Shown: positions 41,898-50,862 of the stretch, in pieces
Layout of the letters: each line of letters begins with the position of its first letter
Numbering within the stretch: position 1 is the first letter of the stretch
Origin: Streptomyces sp. NBC_00568
GTDB lineage: Bacteria > Actinomycetota > Actinomycetes > Streptomycetales > Streptomycetaceae
Length of the DNA: 64,000 nt
NCBI RefSeq assembly: GCF_026341855.1
Contig: NZ_JAPENW010000001.1
Coordinates: 124,001-188,000 of the forward strand
Direction: 5' to 3'
Made by a program: the position numbers and the translations under genes
Notes under the pieces: generated by a model
What the model was told of the DNA's origin: nothing
What the model saw: the letters and a program-made list of their open reading frames with translations, nothing else
Databases searched by the model: none

Positions 41898-42787
41898 GAG
41901 CACCTATTGGAGAGCCTGGTCGTAGCCATATCCCCTTCCTGGCCGGCTCGTTGAACGAGTTACGGGGAAGGGGAACGGTCCTCCGTGGATGGTGCCGGAT
42001 GACCTGTGGGGGCGGATCGAGCCGTCGCTGCCGTTCAGGCAGCGGCGTTCGCGCCATCCCGGCCGGCTGCCACTGGACGACCGTGGCTGCCTGCAGGGCA
42101 TCCTGTTCGTGCTGCACACCGGGATCCAGTGGGAGTGGCTGCCGCAGGAGCTCGGCTTCGGGTCCGGGATGACGTGCCGGCGCCGGCTGCGGGACTGGCA
42201 CGAGGCCGGGGTGGGGGACCGGCCGCACCAGGTGATGCTGACCGAGCTGCACCGTGCCGGGAAGCCGGACTGGTCCCGGGCGGTGATCGACGGCTCCCAC
42301 CACCAGGCCCGTCGGGGCGGTCCAAAACCGGGCCGAGCCCGGTCGACCGTGCCCGGCCCGGCTCGAAGCACCACGTCATCACCGACGCAGGCGGCACCCC
42401 GCTCGCCATCGCCCTGACCGGTGGCAACCGCCATGACATCACCCAGCTGGTGCCCCTGCTCGACGCGATCCCGCGGATCCGCGGAGTGACCGGTCGCCCC
42501 CGTCACCGGCCGCGGCAGTTGTTCGCCGACCGGGGCTACGACTTCGACAAGTACCGTCGGCTCCTGTGGAAGCGCGGCATCAAGCCGGTCATCGCCCGAC
42601 GCTGAGTTCCGCACGGCTCCGGCCTGGGCTCGGTCCGCTGGGTAGTCGAGCGGACGAACGCGTGGATCCACGGCTTCCGACGGCTACGGATCCGCTGGGA
42701 GATCCGCGACGACATCCACGAGGCGTTCCTGAAGCTCGCCTGCTGTGTGATCACCTACAGGCGAGTCCAGGCAGGTGTTAGCTCCTC
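41898..42787 (+). mobile_element. IS5-family insertion sequence, degenerate
   Basis: About 890 bp, the usual IS5-family size, with one transposase frame filling it. The left end reads TTGGAGCACCTATTGGAGAG then CCTGGTCG. The right end, read inward, is TTGGAGGAGCTAACACCTGC then CTGGACTCG, giving imperfect terminal inverted repeats. Three copies of GGCTCTAC follow the right end at 42791-42814. Exact borders and target duplication cannot be fixed by eye. Confidence 0.65.
41989..42778 (+). pseudogene. IS5-family transposase, frameshifted and interrupted
   Basis: Frame 1 gives the N-terminal part (MVPDDLWGRIEPSLPFRQRR, RPDLDDRGCLQG-like block, TGIQWEWLPQELGFG, and AVIDGSHHQARRGGPK with the first DDE aspartate). 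The frame must slip -1 at AAAA (42324-42327) to continue as TGPSPVDRARPGSKHHVITD, then FADRGYDFDKYRR with the second aspartate. A TGA at 42603-42605 then interrupts the frame before VERTNAWIHGFRRLRIRWE with the final glutamate. The slip could be programmed, but the nonsense codon argues for an inactive copy. Confidence 0.85.
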
Positions 42788-42820
42788 CAAGGCTCTACGG
42801 CTCTACGGCTCTACGGGCGA

Positions 42821-43852
42821 TCAGGCGCTCGGCGGCTCGGCGTCCTCGTGCTTGGCCCGGCTCGGCTGTACCCGCTTGGGCTCGCCCGGCATCTTCGGGT
42901 ACTCGGGCGGATAGGGGAGGTCGCCGAGGCCGTGGTCGTGCTCGTCACGGCTGGCGAGTTCCAGCAGGGCCTCGAGGGAGAAGGCGTGGTCGTCCATGTC
43001 GGCGTGCACATCGCCGAGTTCGGCGAAGCGCCCCGGCATGGTCGCCAGGTCGAAGTCCCGGGGCCTCGCGTCCTCCACCTCGTCCCAGCGCAGCGGCGCG
43101 GAGACGGGGGCGTGCGGGCGGGGACGTACGGAGTAGGCGGAGGCGATGGTGCGGTCGCGCGCGGTCTGGTTGTAGTCCACGAAGATCTTCTCGCCCCTCT
43201 CCTCCTTCCACCACGCGGTGGTGACCCGATCGGGCATACGGCGTTCGAGCTCGCGCCCGACGGCGATGGCGGCCCGGCGGACCTGCGTGAAGGTCCAGCG
43301 CGGCTGGATCGGCACGAACACGTGCAGCCCGCGGCCCCCGGAGGTCTTGGGCCAGCCGCGCAGATCGCCGTACTCGTGGAGGACCTCGCGGAGTTCGTGG
43401 GCTGCGCGCACCGCGTCGGCGTAGTCGGTGCCGGGCTGCGGGTCGAGGTCGATGCGCAGTTCGTCGGGGCGGTCGACGTCGTCGCGGCGGACCGGCCACG
43501 GGTGGAACGTGAGCGTGCCGAACTGCGCGGCCCACAGCACGGCGGCGGGCTCGGTGGGGCACATCTCGTCGGCGCTGCGGCCACTGGGGAAGGTGATGTG
43601 GGCGGTCGGGATCCAGTCGGGCATGTTCTTGGGCGCCCGCTTCTGGAAGAAGGACTCTCCGGTCACCCCGTCCGGGTAGCGCTCCAGGGTGGTGGGGCGG
43701 TTGCGCAGGGCGCGCAGGATGCCCTCGCCGACGGCGAGGTAGTACTGGGCGAGGTCCAGCTTCGTGAAGCCGCGCTCCGGGAAGAAGATCTTGTCCGGGC
43801 TGGACAGACGTACGCTCCTGCCGGCCGCTTCGAGTTCCACCGCATCGCCCAT
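42821..43852 (-). CDS. Prim-pol family DNA polymerase (LigD polymerase-like)
   Basis: A 343-aa archaeo-eukaryotic primase-type protein from ATG 43852. It has LSSPDKIFFPERGFTKLDLA, ITFPSGRSADEMCPTEPA, the catalytic acidic pair in DELRIDLDPQPGTDYADAV, and SGGRGLHVFVPIQPRWTF. These match the polymerase domain of LigD and stand-alone PrimPol/PolD-type proteins of actinobacteria. It is divergent from an ATP-dependent ligase gene only 74 bp away, an arrangement also known for LigC and its polymerase in mycobacteria. It probably fills gaps during break or excision repair. Confidence 0.92.
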   Translation of the reverse strand: MGDAVELEAAGRSVRLSSPDKIFFPERGFTKLDLAQYYLAVGEGILRALRNRPTTLERYPDGVTGESFFQKRAPKNMPDWIPTAHITFPSGRSADEMCPTEPAAVLWAAQFGTLTFHPWPVRRDDVDRPDELRIDLDPQPGTDYADAVRAAHELREVLHEYGDLRGWPKTSGGRGLHVFVPIQPRWTFTQVRRAAIAVGRELERRMPDRVTTAWWKEERGEKIFVDYNQTARDRTIASAYSVRPRPHAPVSAPLRWDEVEDARPRDFDLATMPGRFAELGDVHADMDDHAFSLEALLELASRDEHDHGLGDLPYPPEYPKMPGEPKRVQPSRAKHEDAEPPSA

Positions 43853-43926
43853 GCGAGCCACGGTAGGCGCAGCACGCATGCCGCGCACACCGGGCGGATG
43901 CCCGCGCCGCCGCGCAGAATCGGAGC

Positions 43927-44997
43927 ATGGACCTGCCGGTGATGCCACCCGTGAAGCCGATGCTCGCCAAGTCCGTGGCGAAGATCCCGCCGGACATGCA
44001 CTACGAGGCGAAGTGGGACGGCTTCCGGGCGATCGTGTTCCGGGACGGCGAGGAGCTGGAGATCGGCAGCCGCACCGGCAAGCCGCTGACCAGGTATTTT
44101 CCCGAGCTCGTCGAGGCGTTGCGGGAGCGGCTGCCGGAGCGCTGCGTGATGGACGGGGAGATCGTGATCGCCAGGGAGGGGCGGCTCGACTTCGACGCGC
44201 TCACAGAACGGATCCACCCGGCGGACTCACGGGTGCGGATGCTGGCCGAGCGGACCCCCGCCTCTTTCGTCGCCTTCGACCTGCTGGCGCTGGCCGACGC
44301 ATCACTGCTCGACGTTCCGCTGAGCGACCGGCGCGCCCTGCTGGTGATGGCCCTTTCGGGGGTGACGGCGCCGGTGCACGTGGCGCCGGCGACCACGGAC
44401 CGCGAGGTCGCGCAGCGGTGGTTCGAGCAGTACGAGGGGGCGGGGCTCGACGGCGTGATCGCGAAGCCGCTCACGCTGCCGTATCTGCGCGACGAGCGGG
44501 CCATGTACAAGATCAAGCACGAGCGGACGGCGGATGTGGTGGTCGCCGGGTACCGCTTCCACAAGAGCGGGCCGGTCGTCGGGTCGCTGCTGCTCGGTCT
44601 GTACGACGACAAGGGCACGCTCCAGCACGTGGGCGTGAGCGCCGCGTTCACGATGAAGCGGCGGGCCGAGCTGGTGGAGGAGCTGGAGCCGTTGCGGCTG
44701 GAGGACGCCGCGGAGCATCCGTGGGCGGCCTGGGCGCAGGAGTCGGCGCACGAGACGGCTCGGTTGCCGGGAGCGCCCAGCCGGTGGTCGGCGAAGAAGG
44801 ACCTGTCCTGGGTGCCGATCAGGCCCGAGCGGGTGGCCGAGGTGGCGTACGACCACATGGAGAACGGCGTACGGTTCCGCCACACCGCCCGTTTCCGCCG
44901 ATGGCGCCCCGACCGCACCGCCGAGAGCTGCACCTACGGGCAGCTGGACGAGCCGGTCGGCTACGACCTCGCGGAGATCCTCGGACCGCAGGACTGA
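43927..44997 (+). CDS. ligC: ATP-dependent DNA ligase, LigC-like
   Basis: A 356-aa ligase. Motif I is EAKWDGFRAIV with the nucleophilic lysine. Later motifs are RCVMDGEIVI, FVAFDLLAL, DGVIAKP, and MYKIKHERTADVVVAGYR, after which an OB-fold domain ends near SCTYGQLDEPVGYDL. The size matches stand-alone LigC and not the LigB or LigD fusions. It seals nicks with ATP, probably together with the divergent prim-pol. No Ku gene is in the window. Confidence 0.92.
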   Translation: MDLPVMPPVKPMLAKSVAKIPPDMHYEAKWDGFRAIVFRDGEELEIGSRTGKPLTRYFPELVEALRERLPERCVMDGEIVIAREGRLDFDALTERIHPADSRVRMLAERTPASFVAFDLLALADASLLDVPLSDRRALLVMALSGVTAPVHVAPATTDREVAQRWFEQYEGAGLDGVIAKPLTLPYLRDERAMYKIKHERTADVVVAGYRFHKSGPVVGSLLLGLYDDKGTLQHVGVSAAFTMKRRAELVEELEPLRLEDAAEHPWAAWAQESAHETARLPGAPSRWSAKKDLSWVPIRPERVAEVAYDHMENGVRFRHTARFRRWRPDRTAESCTYGQLDEPVGYDLAEILGPQD

Positions 44998-45159
44998 CGC
45001 GCGGGACGCGGAACGAGCACCTCCGTGGTTCCGTTTCCCTCAGCCCGGCACCTCCCGCTGAGCCGATCAGCTCAGTCGACGCGCGCAATCAGAAACGATC
45101 GGGTATGGCCACCGATGAACTGATGAGCGGACAATCGATGGCACGGGACAGGTGGCACG

Positions 45160-46155
45160 GTGGGCATGCGAGAGATGGTGCGGATGCGGCGCGGCGCTTG
45201 GGCGGCGGCGCTGCTGGCCGTCACGGTGACGGGCTCCCTGATGACGGGCTGCACCGCGGGGGACGGATCGGTCGACGACGGCCGGGCTCAGTCGCCGAGC
45301 CGGAGCGACAGGCCGGACCCGAGCGAGAGCGGGGGGCCGGACGCCGGCTCGGTGCTCGCGGTGAAGATCGACAATGTGCCCGCCGCCCGCCCCCAGACGG
45401 GGCTCGACGCGGCGGACGTGGTGTACGCGGAGCAGGTCGAGGGCGGCCTGAGCCGGCTGATGGCCGTCTTCGCGAGCACATACCCGAAGGCCGTCGGGCC
45501 CGTGCGCAGCGCCCGCGAGTCGGATCTGGAACTGCTGAGACAGTTCGACGAGCCGACGCTCGCCTTCTCCGGGGCCCAGCGCAAGCTGCTGCCACTGATC
45601 GACGACGCTCCGCTCGATCCCCAGCTGCCGGGGAAGGTGTCCGGCGCCTGGTACCGCGGCGCGGGCAAGGCCGCGCCGCACAATCTGTATCTGCGCCCGC
45701 AGCGGCTGGTGGGCTCCGCGCCGGGCGACGCCGCGCTGACCACGGGCTTCCGCTTCGGTGCGGCGCCCTCGGGAGGCACCCCCGAGACCTCCCGCACCGT
45801 GCGCTTCCCGTCGGCCCGCTTCACCTTCACCTGGTCCGCCGAGCGGAAGCGCTGGCTGGTGGCCATGGACGGCACGCCGACGGTGACGACCGAGGGCGCC
45901 TCGGTGGCTCCGGCGACGGTGGTCGTCCAGTACGTGAAGGTGCGCAAGTCCAAGTACCACGACGTCCTCGGCAACAACTCGCCGTACACGGAGTCGGTGG
46001 GCTCGGGCACCGCGCAGGTGCTGCGCGACGGCCGCTCCTTCGAGGCGAAGTGGACGCGGTCCGGAGCGGACGACGGCACGCGGTTCACGACGCCGGACGG
46101 CGCGCCGATGAATTTCGCCCGGGGCCAGGTGTGGGTGGTCTTCGCCAAGGCCTGA
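45160..46155 (+). CDS. DUF3048-domain lipoprotein
   Basis: A 331-aa exported protein. The N-terminus MRRGAWAAALLAVTVTGSLM leads to TGC, a near-lipobox, so it is probably lipid-anchored outside the membrane. Then come a Ser/Asp-rich linker and the DUF3048 domain (VLAVKIDNVPAARPQTGLDA, ADVVYAEQVEGGLSRLMAVF, VGPVRSARESDLELLRQF, SKYHDVLGNNSPYTESVGSG). Starts at 45160 (GTG), 45166 and 45175 (ATG) are all possible. Function of the family is unknown. Confidence 0.9.
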   Translation: MGMREMVRMRRGAWAAALLAVTVTGSLMTGCTAGDGSVDDGRAQSPSRSDRPDPSESGGPDAGSVLAVKIDNVPAARPQTGLDAADVVYAEQVEGGLSRLMAVFASTYPKAVGPVRSARESDLELLRQFDEPTLAFSGAQRKLLPLIDDAPLDPQLPGKVSGAWYRGAGKAAPHNLYLRPQRLVGSAPGDAALTTGFRFGAAPSGGTPETSRTVRFPSARFTFTWSAERKRWLVAMDGTPTVTTEGASVAPATVVVQYVKVRKSKYHDVLGNNSPYTESVGSGTAQVLRDGRSFEAKWTRSGADDGTRFTTPDGAPMNFARGQVWVVFAKA

Positions 46156-46178
46156 GAACCCCCTGCCCCCGGCCGCCG

Positions 46179-46643
46179 CTAGCGCTGCGCGCCGAGGGGG
46201 TCCGCGGCGTTGCGGAGCCCCTCGGCGGCGTCCGAGACCCGCTGGATGAGGTCGAAGAAGAGGGTCTGCTCCTCGGCGGAGAGCGGGGCCAGGAAGACCT
46301 GGTTCATGCGCGCGGTACGGACGGTCAGTCTGCGGTGGGTGCGCAGTCCGTCGTCCGTGAGGCGGAGCAGGAAGCGCCGTCCGTCCTGGGGATCGCGCAC
46401 CTTGTCCAGCAGAGCACGGCGCCCGAGCCGGCTGATGACCTCGGCGATGGTGGACCGGTCGAGCCCGACCCGCTCCCCCACCGTGCGCTGGTCGAGGCCG
46501 GGCTCGGCGACGAGCGCGTTCAGGACCGCGAACTGGGGCGAGGTGATCTCCTCGGAGACCATCGTGTTCCACAGCAGGTAGTGCGCCTGCTGCAGTCGCC
46601 GGGCCAGGTGCCCGGGGTGGGTGGAGAGGTCCACCGCGGCCAT
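46179..46643 (-). CDS. pcaV: MarR-family repressor PcaV
   Basis: A 154-aa winged-helix MarR protein from ATG 46643 with GAGGAG six bases upstream. It has the recognition region LDQRTVGERVGLDRSTIAEV and the wing DPQDGRRFLLRLTDDG. Arg15 is present in HLARRLQQAHYLLW; in S. coelicolor PcaV, Arg15 contacts the ligand protocatechuate. It is divergent from pcaI, as PcaV is known to be. It should repress the pca operon until protocatechuate binds. The name rests on context, length and Arg15. Confidence 0.88.
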   Translation of the reverse strand: MAAVDLSTHPGHLARRLQQAHYLLWNTMVSEEITSPQFAVLNALVAEPGLDQRTVGERVGLDRSTIAEVISRLGRRALLDKVRDPQDGRRFLLRLTDDGLRTHRRLTVRTARMNQVFLAPLSAEEQTLFFDLIQRVSDAAEGLRNAADPLGAQR

Positions 46644-46830
46644 GTGCGCTCCTCGGGTCCGGTACGCGCGTGCGTCCGCGTCGCACCAGGGTGATATTCG
46701 TTGGTGCACTGAACGATACCTGCCCGCGTTGCGATTGTCCCGGTGCCCGGGATCCTCCCCGATCGGTTCTCCATCAGGGGTATTGACGGGCAGGAGTCCG
46801 GGTGGCAGCGTGTTGAGAAACCTCGAGGAA

Positions 46831-46861
46831 TTAATCAGTGCCCTGATTAATTTGGGCACTG
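46831..46861 (+). promoter_or_regulatory. Interleaved inverted repeats, probable PcaV operator
   Basis: TTAATCA-gtgccc-TGATTAA (46831-46850) is a perfect 7-bp-arm repeat. CAGTGCCC (46836-46843) pairs with GGGCACTG (46854-46861). The two repeats share bases. They sit 29 bp before the pcaI start, in the pcaV-pcaI intergenic region, where the repressor is known to act in S. coelicolor. The local AT-rich character suggests the promoter overlaps. Confidence 0.7.
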
Positions 46862-46889
46862 GACACGCGGGAGAGATGAGGCTTCACGG

Positions 46890-47672
46890 ATGGACAAGGT
46901 GGTCGCCACGGCACTGGAGGCGGTGGCCGATGTACCGGACGGCGCGACACTGGCGGTCGGCGGATTCGGCCTCGGCGGCGTCCCGAACGTGCTGATCGAG
47001 GCCCTTCACGCACGCGGCGTCCAGGGGCTCGGGGTGGTCTCCAACAACTGCGGGGCCATGGACTCGGGGCTCGCGATCCTGCTCGCCGCCGGGCGGATCG
47101 CCCGTGTCACCGGCTCGTACATCGGCGCGAACAAGGAGTTCGCCCGGCAGTACCTGGCCGGCGAGCTGGAGGTCGAGATGATCCCGCAGGGCACGCTGGC
47201 CGAGCGGCTGCGCGCGGGCGGTGCCGGGATTCCCGCCTTCTACACGCCCGCCGGAGTCGGCACGCTGGTCGCCGACGGCGGACTGCCGTGGCGGTACGAC
47301 GGCCACGGCGGCGTCACGCTGGCCTCCCCGCCGAAGGAGGTGCGCGAGTTCGACGGCACCCCGTACGTGCTGGAGCACGGCATCCGCACCGACTTCGCCC
47401 TGGTACGGGCCGCGAAGGGCGACCGGCACGGCAACCTCGTGTTCAACAAGTCCTCCCGGAATTTCAACCCGCTCGCGGCGATGGCCGGCCGGGTGACGAT
47501 CGCCGAGGTGGAGGAGCTCGTGGAGCCGGGCGGGATCGATCCGGACGCGGTGCATCTGCCGGGCATCTTCGTGCAGCGCGTCGTGGCCCTGACTCCCGAG
47601 CAGGCGGGAGCCAAGATGATCGAGAAGCGGACGGTCTCGGCGTCCGCGGCGGACGGAACGGTGAGCGAGTAA
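46890..47672 (+). CDS. pcaI: 3-oxoadipate CoA-transferase subunit A
   Basis: A 260-aa class I CoA-transferase alpha subunit. It has [36 protein letters not shown] and [20 protein letters not shown], then ELIPQG-type [18 protein letters not shown] and FYTPAGVGT. With PcaJ it moves CoA from succinyl-CoA to 3-oxoadipate. The start lies 29 bp downstream of the operator-like repeats. Its stop overlaps the pcaJ start (TAATG). Confidence 0.95.
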   Translation: MDKVVATALEAVADVPDGATLAVGGFGLGGVPNVLIEALHARGVQGLGVVSNNCGAMDSGLAILLAAGRIARVTGSYIGANKEFARQYLAGELEVEMIPQGTLAERLRAGGAGIPAFYTPAGVGTLVADGGLPWRYDGHGGVTLASPPKEVREFDGTPYVLEHGIRTDFALVRAAKGDRHGNLVFNKSSRNFNPLAAMAGRVTIAEVEELVEPGGIDPDAVHLPGIFVQRVVALTPEQAGAKMIEKRTVSASAADGTVSE

Positions 47673-48319
47673 TGGCCTGGAGCAGGGAAGAGATGGCCGC
47701 CCGCGCCGCGCGCGAGCTCGCGGACGGCCAGTACGTGAACCTCGGCATCGGTCTGCCGACACTGATCCCCAACCACCTCCCCGCGGGCGTCGAGGTGATC
47801 CTGGAGTCGGAGAACGGCATTCTGGGAACCGGCCCCTACCCGGCCGAGGACCAGGTCGACCCCGACCTCATCAACGCGGGCAAGGAGACCGTCACGGTCC
47901 TGCCGGGCGCCTCGTACTTCGACTCCTCGCTGTCCTTCGGGATGATCCGCGGCGGGCACATCGACGTCGCCGTGCTCGGAGCGATGCAGGTCTCGGCGGG
48001 CGGCGACCTCGCCAACTGGGCCGTCCCCGGCAAGATGATCACCGGCATCGGCGGCGCGATGGACCTCGTGCACGGGGCCCGTACGGTCATCGTGGTGATG
48101 ACCCACACCGCCAAGGACGGCTCGCCCAAGATCCTTGGGGAGTGCGAGCTGCCGCTCACCGGGAAGGCGTGCGTGAACCGGATCATCACCGATCTGGGCG
48201 TCCTCGACGTCACCGACGAGGGGCTCCTGCTGGTGGAGACGGCTCCCGGTGTCACAGCCGAGGAGATCAGGGCGAAGACCGCCGCCGAGGTCCGTGTCGT
48301 GGAGGAGATCCCGTCGTGA
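47672..48319 (+). CDS. pcaJ: 3-oxoadipate CoA-transferase subunit B
   Basis: A 215-aa beta subunit. The catalytic glutamate is in [18 protein letters not shown]. It also has [20 protein letters not shown] and the C-terminal [23 protein letters not shown] at 47672 shares a base with the pcaI stop, and its own stop overlaps the pcaF GTG, so the three are translationally coupled. Confidence 0.95.
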   Translation: MAWSREEMAARAARELADGQYVNLGIGLPTLIPNHLPAGVEVILESENGILGTGPYPAEDQVDPDLINAGKETVTVLPGASYFDSSLSFGMIRGGHIDVAVLGAMQVSAGGDLANWAVPGKMITGIGGAMDLVHGARTVIVVMTHTAKDGSPKILGECELPLTGKACVNRIITDLGVLDVTDEGLLLVETAPGVTAEEIRAKTAAEVRVVEEIPS

Positions 48320-49518
48320 AGGACGTCTACATCGTCGATGCCGTCCGGACGCCGGTCGGCAAATACAACGGCTCGCTGGCCGGCGTCCGCCCGGACGACC
48401 TGGCCGCCCACGCCATCCGTGAACTCCTCGCCCGGACCCCGGAGCTGGACCCGGCGCGGATCGAGGACGTGTACTTCGGCAACGCCAACGGCGCGGGCGA
48501 GGAGAACCGCAACGTGGGCAGGATGGCCGCCCTCCTCGCCGGACTGCCCACCTCCGTGCCGGGCGTGACCGTCAACCGGCTGTGCGCCTCCGGGCTCGAA
48601 GCCGTCATCCAGGCGGCCCGCGCCATCGCCCTGGGCGACGCCTCGATCGCCCTGGCCGGTGGCGTCGAGTCGATGACCCGTGCCCCGTACGTCCTGCCCA
48701 AGAGCGACCGGCCGTTTCCCGCCGGGCACGCCGAGCTGTACTCCACGACCCTCGGCTGGCGCATGGTCAATCCGCGGATGGACCCGCAGTGGACGATCCC
48801 GCTCGGCGAATCCGCCGAACTCATCGCGGACAAGCACAAGATCACGCGTGAACAGCAGGACGAGTTCGCCCTCGCCAGCCACCGGAAGGCCGCCCGTGCC
48901 CGGGAGGAGGGCCTGTTCGACGCCGAGATCGCCCCGTTGTCCCTCCCCTGGCGCAAGGGCGACCAGGTCGTGTTCGGCGCCGACGAGTGCGTACGCGCCG
49001 ACGCGTCCCTCGACGCGATGGCCCGGCTGAAGCCGTCCTTCCGCACGGAAGGGGGCACCGTGACCGCGGGCAACGCCTCGCCCCTCAACGACGGCGCCGC
49101 CGCCCTGCTGCTGGTCGACGCGGAGGGGCTGGAGGCCACCGGCCGCGAGCCCCTCGCCCGTGTCTCCGCCACCGGCGTGTCCGCGGTCGACCCGCAGTAC
49201 TTCGGACTCGCCCCCGTCGAGGCCGTGAACCGCGCGCTCGCCAAGTCGGGCAAGGGATTTGACGATCTGTCGACACTCGAACTGAACGAGGCCTTCGCCG
49301 CCCAGGTCCTCGGCTGTGTCGCCGAATGGCCCGGGCTCGACCCCGGGATCCTCAACCCCCAGGGCGGCGCCATCGCCCTCGGCCACCCCCTCGGCGCCTC
49401 CGGTGCCCGGCTCGCCGGCACCGTCGCCCACCAACTCGCCCGCAAGGGAAGCGGAGTTGGTGTCGCCACCCTCTGTATCGGCGTGGGCCAAGGTCTCGCC
49501 CTCGTCCTCGAACGCTAG
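48316..49518 (+). CDS. pcaF: 3-oxoadipyl-CoA thiolase
   Basis: A 400-aa thiolase starting at GTG 48316 (GTGA overlap with pcaJ). The nucleophile is in [20 protein letters not shown]. Histidine is in [17 protein letters not shown] and the second cysteine in [11 protein letters not shown]. It also has the PcaF-like [16 protein letters not shown] block. It splits 3-oxoadipyl-CoA into succinyl-CoA and acetyl-CoA, the last step of the pathway. Context separates it from the fatty-acid thiolase at 17129. Confidence 0.95.
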   Translation: MKDVYIVDAVRTPVGKYNGSLAGVRPDDLAAHAIRELLARTPELDPARIEDVYFGNANGAGEENRNVGRMAALLAGLPTSVPGVTVNRLCASGLEAVIQAARAIALGDASIALAGGVESMTRAPYVLPKSDRPFPAGHAELYSTTLGWRMVNPRMDPQWTIPLGESAELIADKHKITREQQDEFALASHRKAARAREEGLFDAEIAPLSLPWRKGDQVVFGADECVRADASLDAMARLKPSFRTEGGTVTAGNASPLNDGAAALLLVDAEGLEATGREPLARVSATGVSAVDPQYFGLAPVEAVNRALAKSGKGFDDLSTLELNEAFAAQVLGCVAEWPGLDPGILNPQGGAIALGHPLGASGARLAGTVAHQLARKGSGVGVATLCIGVGQGLALVLER

Positions 49519-49528
49519 GAAGTCGGCC

Positions 49529-50296
49529 ATGGCTCTGACCCAGTCGGACATCGACGTCGAGATCAAGGATCTCCAGGACGCCTACGACAAGGCGGTGGCC
49601 GGCGGCGCGCCCGTGCGGCACCACCCCGCTCGCGACTACGCCCCGTACCGCAGCTCCGGGCTGCGCCACCCGAAGCAGCCGCTGGTCGCCGTGAGCGGCG
49701 ACCCGGAGACGGTCGAGCTGTCGGGCCCGGTCTTCGGGGTCACCGACATCACCGAGATCGACAACGACCTCACCCTGCAGCACCGCGGTGAGCCGATCGG
49801 CGAGCGGATGACCGTCTCGGGCCGGCTGCTCGACCGCGACGGCCGTCCGGTGCGCGGTCAGCTCGTCGAGATCTGGCAGGCCAACGCGGCCGGACGGTAT
49901 GCCCATCTGCGCGAGCAGCACCCGGCACCGCTCGACCCCAACTTCACCGGTGTGGGACGCACCCTGACGGACGATCAGGGCCGGTACGCGTTCACCACGA
50001 TCAAGCCGGGCCCGTACCCGTGGGGGAATCACACCAACGCGTGGCGGCCCGCCCACATCCACTTCTCGGTCTTCGGCACGGCCTTCACGCAGCGGCTGGT
50101 GACCCAGATGTACTTCCCGAGCGACCCGCTGTTCCCCTACGACCCGATCCTGCGGTCCGTGACGGACGAGGCGGCCCGCGACCGGCTGATCGCCACCTAC
50201 AACCACGATCTCTCGCGGCCCGAGTTCTCCATGGGCTACGAGTGGGACATCGTCCTCGACGGTCCCTCCGCCACCTGGATCGAGGAAGGCCGTTGA
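49529..50296 (+). CDS. pcaH: Protocatechuate 3,4-dioxygenase beta subunit
   Basis: A 255-aa intradiol dioxygenase beta chain with all four Fe(III) ligands. Tyrosine is in ANAAGRYAHLREQ, tyrosine in KPGPYPWGN, and two histidines in WRPAHIHFSVFG. It cleaves the ring of protocatechuate between C3 and C4 with the alpha subunit. ATG at 49529 is read with AGGAAG overlapping the pcaF stop region. Its stop lies two bases before the pcaG ATG. Confidence 0.96.
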   Translation: MALTQSDIDVEIKDLQDAYDKAVAGGAPVRHHPARDYAPYRSSGLRHPKQPLVAVSGDPETVELSGPVFGVTDITEIDNDLTLQHRGEPIGERMTVSGRLLDRDGRPVRGQLVEIWQANAAGRYAHLREQHPAPLDPNFTGVGRTLTDDQGRYAFTTIKPGPYPWGNHTNAWRPAHIHFSVFGTAFTQRLVTQMYFPSDPLFPYDPILRSVTDEAARDRLIATYNHDLSRPEFSMGYEWDIVLDGPSATWIEEGR

Positions 50297-50298
50297 GC

Positions 50299-50862
50299 AT
50301 GACCGAGCGATTGCTCCCCACCCCCTCCCACACCATCGGCCCCTTCTACGGCCACGCGCTGCCCTTCCCGGGCGGCGGCGACATCGCGCCCCAGGGCCAC
50401 CCCGACACGATCACCCTGCACGGCCATGTCTACGACGGCGCGGGCACACCGATCCCCGACGCCCTGCTGGACTTCTGGCAGGCCGCGCCCGACGGCTCCC
50501 TGACGGGCACCCCAGGCTCCCTGCGCCGCGACCCGTCGACGGGCGGCTTCCTCGGCCGCAACGGCGTCGACTTCACGGGCTTCGGCCGCGTCGCCACCGA
50601 CGCCGACGGGCACTACGCGCTGCGCACACTGCCGCCCGGCAACGCGGGGCTGCCGTACATCTGCGTCTGCGTGTTCGCGCGCGGTCTGACACACCACCTG
50701 TTCACCCGCGCCTATCTGACCGACGGCACGGACCCGCTGCTCGACGCGCTGCCGCCCGAGCGGCGCGCCACGCTGATCGCGGCCGAGGGCGCGCTGCGGA
50801 CGTACCGTTTCGACATCCGCCTTCAGGGCGAAGGCGAGACGGTCTTCCTGGAGTTCCAGTGA
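50299..50862 (+). CDS. pcaG: Protocatechuate 3,4-dioxygenase alpha subunit
   Basis: A 187-aa alpha chain. It has the N-terminal TPSHTIGPFYGHALPF, LDFWQAAPDGSL, GFGRVATDADGHYALRTLPP and VFARGLTHHLFTRAYL. It lacks the full metal-ligand set of PcaH, as usual for the alpha subunit, and completes the active site. The stop overlaps the pcaB start (GTGA). Confidence 0.95.
   Translation: MTERLLPTPSHTIGPFYGHALPFPGGGDIAPQGHPDTITLHGHVYDGAGTPIPDALLDFWQAAPDGSLTGTPGSLRRDPSTGGFLGRNGVDFTGFGRVATDADGHYALRTLPPGNAGLPYICVCVFARGLTHHLFTRAYLTDGTDPLLDALPPERRATLIAAEGALRTYRFDIRLQGEGETVFLEFQ

Noticed and set aside
43764..46694. A 976-codon plus-strand frame across the ligase and DUF3048 genes.
   Set aside because: It is an out-of-frame shadow that crosses two real genes and the intergenic DNA between them.
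48316..49518. Assigning this thiolase to fatty-acid beta-oxidation.
   Set aside because: It is coupled by overlaps to pcaJ and pcaH, so 3-oxoadipyl-CoA thiolase is the better call; the fatty-acid thiolase is at 17129.
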